A DNA stretch of 64,000 nucleotides from Chrysophaeum taylorii. Lineage: Eukaryota; Sar; Pelagophyceae; Pelagomonadales; Pelagomonadaceae. A program made the translations under genes and the position numbers. The DNA is taken from the NCBI GenBank assembly GCA_029834535.1, contig JAQMWT010000384.1, positions 1 through 64,000 of the forward strand, read 5' to 3'. Below, piece after piece: positions 59,268 to 64,000 of the stretch (position 1 is the stretch's first letter; every line of letters starts with the position of its first letter). The notes beneath the pieces are model-generated. The model was given only the letters and a program-made list of their open reading frames with translations. It searched no databases and was not told the DNA's origin.

Positions 59268-60345
59268 CAAGTGCAGGCCAGTAAGTTCACCTACTCCCAA
59301 TCTCTAACCCCAGTAAGTTCACCTGGTCCCAGTAAGTTTCATATAAGTTCACCTGGTCAGTAAGTTCACCTAGCTCACACCAACTCCTTTGAGCTCGTCG
59401 CTCTCGCCTCCGCCAATCTAAGCTGCTTTGATCCGCACGCGCCGCCAACCTTTGAGTTTACTCTAAAAACCCTTTACTCTAAAAGCCCCAGTATGTTCAC
59501 CTGGTCCCAGTTTCACCTGGTCACTCAGCTCACCTAGTCCCAATCCCCAACCCCAGTAAGTTCACCTGGTCCCAGTAAGTTCACCTACAGTGCGCGTGTA
59601 GACGCCGTGAGGGGGCTTATCGGTATTGCGCAGCACGTGTGGGGTAGGGTGGAGTCGTCGACCCAGATGAGTATATCCTCGGGGATGCCGATCGACAGAG
59701 AGCCACGTAGAGCTGGACGTGGCAGAAGACGGGCTTGGCAAAGAGGACGCCGACCTCGCGGGGCGTCTGGCCCTGGCTCTTGTTGATCGTTTGGCGTAGG
59801 CGGGCCTTAAGCGATACAGGTTGGAGGAGCCTCGGTGACAACGACACGATCGATCATGTATCTGGTACCGTTGCAGTGGCCGTGCGACGGGTCGAGATTG
59901 CGAAGACATTAAGCTCGCGATCAAAGTTAGCATGCCGTTGGTTGTCAGGGAGTTGAAAACTCTACTGTAAAGAGCGAGGCGTCGTCTTCGACCCAGCCTA
60001 GTCAGCCGAAAAGAACTCCGACGCCTCGTCTCCGGGAAAAAAAGGCCGCGGTCATGCGCGCGTTGTCAGCATCGACAACATCGTTTCGACGGGGCGTGAG
60101 AATGGCGCGCTGAAAGAGCCGCCGCGGGTCGTGGAAATAGTCTGCGAGGTCGCCGTAGACGGCTTGGAGGATCACTATCTGGCTCTCGCGCCTACCTGAT
60201 CCTTACTCTCGCGCCTACCTGATCCTTACCCTAAATCGAGGGACAAACAGACAGACAGACAAACAGACAGACAAACATCTGTCGATTAGTAGTTAAGACA
60301 AACAGACAAACAGACAAACAGACAAACAGACAAACAGACAATGTG
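59268..60345 (-). mobile_element. Helitron H4, tandem to H3
   Basis: 3' terminus at 59268, repeat block to 59590, helicase C-terminal part at 59590-60190 (TINKSQGQTPREVGVL on the minus strand), and a 5' part with GACAGACAAACATCTGTCGATTAG. It directly follows H3 in the same orientation. Confidence 0.72.
60243..60345. repeat. ACAGACAAAC microsatellite at the Helitron 5' end
   Basis: Ten-base units ACAAACAGAC in two runs around CATCTGTCGATTAGTAGTTA. A shorter form occurs at 43086-43130 and 57100-57115, also at Helitron 5' ends. Confidence 0.9.
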
Positions 60346-61689
60346 AGGAAGCTATGACACTTACCCCTGCACCACGTCCCCATTATAGTTCTCACGTCCC
60401 CATTTCAGTTCTCACATGGCACCAGGTGCTCGTTCACGATCGAGCCTGTGCTTGACTTCGTGGCGACTCCTCCTCGGCTTCAGTTCATTGCTACGTGTTC
60501 GATTCGTTGTCGTCTATCATGTCCTCGATCGAAATTCAAGCTAGCAAGCTTTCGCACAAACTTGATGCCTTCAGCGGTGAGCGACATTTTTTTTTTCCAC
60601 CAATGGACACGTCGTCGCGAACATGATCATCACTACCGGCGATCACATTATCTCGACCAACGATCCTTGGACTAGCATCTCAGCATCTCGCTGCTCTGCA
60701 GAAGCATCTCGCTGCTCTGAAGAAGACTTTCGCGTCAAGCAACAACGTTGATATCCATGAAAACCGTGACATGAACTTCACGCGAACAACATGACAACCG
60801 CGACATGAACTTCACGCGACTTTCCAAAGCGCATCACCGATGTCTACATGGGCCGTGGGGATCGCGTAGCGAACTTCCTCAACAAGTTCATCATCGGAGT
60901 ATACAAGTTGCTCGGCATTGTACCAATCACCGGAGTTCAAGTTGCTCGGCATTGTACCTGATCCGACGTACCCTCGAGTGTGTCCTCGCATTTGACTACG
61001 TGCATCGTGCTTCAAGCCTTACTGGCTTTGTTTTATCGTCTCGCGTTTCGTACCGACAACTGTGGTTGTACCCTTGAGAAGTTCAACACCAATCAATTTA
61101 GATGGCATGCACAACCACTTCCGCCGCGCTATCCGCCGCGTCGTCAGCCACGACTTCAGACTCTTCCAACTGACCTACCCTAGACGCTCCTCTTTCCCAA
61201 CAACCTGGCTCTACTCGACTCCGACGCACTACCCAATGTCATTTTGGCGGCTGCAAGGATCACTTTAAGAGGGACTGCCGCACGTTTCAACGTTCCTAGC
61301 TATTCCACGACAACGCGCTACCCACCATCGCCGTTCTTCTCAACAGCGCAGCACTTCCAATGACTCCAAAAACACCCAACAACACCAACCCAAACCCACC
61401 ACCACTAGCACTACCTTTTCTGCTCCTATGCCTACTCCCACCTTGACTGATTCTAGTTCCACTCCGCCGCTTTTCTTAATACCACCATCTATTCCACCCC
61501 CTTCACCGCCTTAAACAGCCGCACCCACCGTCTCACATACCCCTCCCGATACTCTGTCTCATGCCAATCAAGATAATTCCAAGTCAGCGTGTGTACCGCC
61601 GAATGTCTGATGCAAGCACATCAACAACCCCATCCCACGGAAGCCCCTCGTTTTTGTTTTTAGCTCCCATTGCACAGGCGCCCTTCGTT

Positions 61690-61840
61690 CTGTATTTTCC
61701 GCTATTCGTTGCTCCCCTCCTCGTTCTGTATTTCGCCTATTCGTTGCTCCACTCCCCGTTGTGCATTTTCAGCTATTCGTTGATCCACTCCCCGTTGTGC
61801 ATTTTCACCTATTCGTTGATCCACTCCTCGTTGTGCTTGT
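61690..61840. repeat. 36-bp minisatellite
   Basis: Four imperfect units of CTATTCGTTGATCCACTCCC...CGTTGTGCATTTTCA inside the decayed copia element. A smaller repeat, GCGACGCTATCTGCAA..., lies at 62085-62160. Confidence 0.85.
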
Positions 61841-63079
61841 CGGTTTTGGTAAAACCAGCGAATCACGTTCCATCGCGCATTTCACCTGCCACAACTAAGC
61901 TGCGCCTGTCAATTTTTCGCGTGCGCAGTTTTCGAGCTTCCTATGTGGTTGGATCGCTCATCTTCGGGATCCTGGACAGACGCTTCTTTGCTGTGTGATT
62001 TGTGGTTCTCCTTCACGCACTATCGCTTTTTCGCCGCTTTTCTGACCTTTAAAATTCGGTTTTGCTATCGACGTGAATTCCGTGCTCAGCACCCGCGACG
62101 CTATCTGCAATGTTCTTACATGCCACTGCGACGCTATCTGCAAGCTATCTGCAACGTTCTTACGTGCCACAACTGTTTTGCCACTGTCGCCAACTTCTAC
62201 CGCAGCCTATTCGAGTATGACGAGCGAAGCTCGCCGCTTGCTCCTCCAACGTTGACCCATATGGCAATTTCGTTCTTGCGAATGCGAAAACGGGCCACTT
62301 TCTTATCTGTCACAGCAGGCTGGCATACAGCAGCCTGGTCTACCTGTGTTCGTTCCTTACACCGCAGGCGCGTCCGAAGTCTTCCATTTTCGCGTACAGG
62401 ACGCGGTCGTGCCCATGGCAACTTGCTCGCACCACAACAGCCAAACACCCACGTTCGTATCAAACCTGCTTACGCCTGTTTTTGCTTCTGTCGACTCCAA
62501 CCATCGTCATAACCTGGTCACCATGCACCATGCAACCTATCTGCCCAAAGGCAACGTTCTCATCAGACGTCTGGTACACCGCCATCATATGTACCAGCTT
62601 GTGTTTCCGCTATCTTTGCCCCGCTGCGACAATCGTCTAACGCACGCCATCATATGCACTTTTGTCGCTATTGTTCTTTAGATCTCGATTTTGCTGACAG
62701 TTTCACTTACCCGATTTCCTGCAATGTCAACCACCGAAGGAACTTCAACGTTGTTCTGACTTTCTCGAATCACGCTTCCAAGCTCTCGTCTATTGTTCCC
62801 CCATTGTCCGCTGTTCTTCCGCTGTTGCCCCCTTGTCCGCTGTTGCCCCCTTGCCCCCTGTGTTTGATGAGAATGCGCCGGTTTCACTGGGACTGATCAC
62901 CCCATCACGTGAACCGACCATTCTACGAGCTCGAGAGAAAAGTACAAAAGAGCACCAAAGAGAGAAAACAACAGAAAGTGCAAAACAAAGTCGCGCCAAA
63001 CGGAGCCGACCGCGCAAAGTCGACCAACGCGCGTTACAACAACCAACAAACTTTTTTTTACGGGCCATTCTGTTTCATC
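61841..63079. other. Decayed copia interior, no gene supported
   Basis: Only short ORFs in all frames. Low-complexity runs such as CCGCTGTTGCCCCCTTGTCC near 62800-62860. I see no reliable protein match. Confidence 0.5.
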
Positions 63080-63170
63080 CTGTCACAATGTTGATACGGG
63101 CCATTCTAATGTTGATACGGGCCATTCTGATGTTGATACGGGCCATTCTGATGTCGATACGGGCCATTCT
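63080..63170. repeat. 21-bp minisatellite GATGTTGATACGGGCCATTCT
   Basis: Four tandem units with one or two changes. It lies upstream of the copia RT fragment. Confidence 0.93.
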
Positions 63171-63376
63171 GTTTCCCCCTGTAACTCTTTGTATGTCTCT
63201 TCTGTTAGCTTTCGTTTGTTAGTTCATTGTGTCTTCCTTCCCCTTTGTTTAGCTAACACCCTTGTTGATCCCCATGCACACGTTTATTACTCTGCTTCTG
63301 AAGAAATCTCTCAGTATTACCTTGACGAAACTACTATTACTTCCATTTACGTGAAGCTTTAGCTCCGACCAATCCT

Positions 63377-64000
63377 GAGCGTCCTGGCTGGTTGCAAGCC
63401 ATCGCTAACGAATACAGCTCTCTTGGTCAGCTTGGTTGCTGGGATGTTATGCGCCTTCCTTCGACGTTTTCTGGCAACATTTGTACTCTCAAGTGGACCC
63501 TCCGCAAGAAGTATGACTCTGGCCGCTTCAAATCGTACAAGGCTCGCCTCGTTGTCCGCGGTTACACGCAGGTTCACGGCATTGATTATCATGACACCTA
63601 CTCACCGGTTGCCAACATCGTCACGATCCGTTTCTTTCTAACCTTTGTCGCTGTTCATGACTGGGATTTGCACAAGTTGGATGTCAGCTCCGCCTTTATT
63701 CAAGCTCCCACAACCCACCGATGGTTCCAAAATCGTTTACAAGCTCCGTCGCTCTTGGTATGGTTGCAAACAAACTTGTCGTAATTAGTGGCTTTATTTG
63801 GCACGCTTTCTCGTCAATGACTGTGGCTTCGTCCGCGGATCTGGTGACACTTGCCATTACAAGCTCGTGCTCAATTCTACCGTGGTCCTCCGTCTCGTTT
63901 TAGTCGTTGATGATCATCTTGTGGCGCACCCTCGTCATTGCATTGGCCATTACCAAGCCTTTTTCCTCCATATCCGCGCTTTCACTGACGTCAATGAACT
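63377..64000 (+). pseudogene. Copia element 2 reverse transcriptase, partial
   Basis: Copia RT motifs: QLGCWDVMRLPSTFSGN, KWTLRKKYDSG, YKARLVVRGYTQVHGIDYHD, TYSPVANIVTIRFFL, and LHKLDVSSAFIQA. Further on the catalytic box appears as VVDDH near 63900-63925. It is homologous to copia element 1 (KWLLKKKYKESG, VLGYTQVYGVDY) but diverged. It continues beyond the window. Fossil. Confidence 0.85.

Larger units (their letters stand above)
60346..64000 (+). mobile_element. Ty1/copia element 2, decayed, runs off the window
   Basis: Plus strand. Gag-like pieces near 60525-61260, including CHFGGCKDHFKRDC, which resembles a zinc knuckle with unusual spacing, are followed by a long decayed stretch with minisatellites, and by a recognisable copia RT at 63377-64000. 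The integrase is not recognisable. No LTR can be defined here. It is an old fossil with many breaks. Confidence 0.65.

Noticed and set aside
60250-60345. Telomere or centromere satellite
   Set aside because: ACAAACAGAC is a short local microsatellite at a Helitron end. The GTTA repeats elsewhere are LINE tails of only a few units.

Overview
This 64-kb window looks like a eukaryotic repeat graveyard. I find no convincing host gene, rRNA, tRNA or CRISPR array. Nearly every stretch over 300 bp belongs to a transposable element, and most elements sit inside other elements. The mix is Ty3/Gypsy elements carrying a cytosine DNA methyltransferase (DNMT), Ty1/copia elements, a copia-like AT-rich element, an RTE-like LINE with its short derivative, Helitrons, and an LTR element with no reverse transcriptase. 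This fits a eukaryote with a repeat-rich genome. Retrotransposons that captured DNMTs are, from memory, best known from algae (a charophyte and a dinoflagellate), so an alga is my best guess. A red seaweed is possible. The species is not established.

Layout. Positions 1-5015 (- strand) hold an AT-rich retroelement called V here, copy 1. Positions 5016-8741 (-) are a Ty1/copia element with one LTR and a truncated 5' side. Positions 8742-14114 (-) and 14401-30877 (+) are two copies of one Ty3/Gypsy family (A), placed head to head with only 286 bp between their 5' LTRs, which makes a ~5-kb-arm palindrome. A(-) carries a LINE fragment with a 5' inversion. A(+) is split inside its DNMT domain by a second, young DNMT-bearing Gypsy element (B, 19708-29522; TSD GTACG).

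From 30878 to 57227 there is a second, dispersed copy of V (-). It is broken up by a reverse-transcriptase-free LTR element (R(+), 32181-40819; TSD GCATT), by a LINE (41023-45459) that itself holds a permuted Helitron piece (42873-43845), and by a large Helitron (H2, about 46039-57128). H2 in turn holds a second copy of the RT-free element, R(-) (48505-56973; TSD TCCCT). Two more Helitron copies lie in tandem at 57228-60345. From about 60346 to the end is a decayed copia element on the + strand. Four ~365-bp short elements, with ends like those of the LINE and one conserved ~103-codon ORF, are inserted in four different hosts (V, R(+), H2, R(-)). They form the youngest layer.

How the parts work together: the LINE enzyme probably mobilises the short elements, because they share its 5' end and its GTTA-repeat tail. 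Gypsy A and B each carry gag, protease, DNMT and RT/RNase H/integrase parts and may have methylated DNA as part of their life cycle or of their conflict with host silencing. The R element has LTRs, a likely primer-binding site and long Pro/Ser/Thr/His-rich and coiled-coil ORFs but no polymerase, so it would need enzymes from another element. The head-to-head A copies could produce self-complementary RNA.
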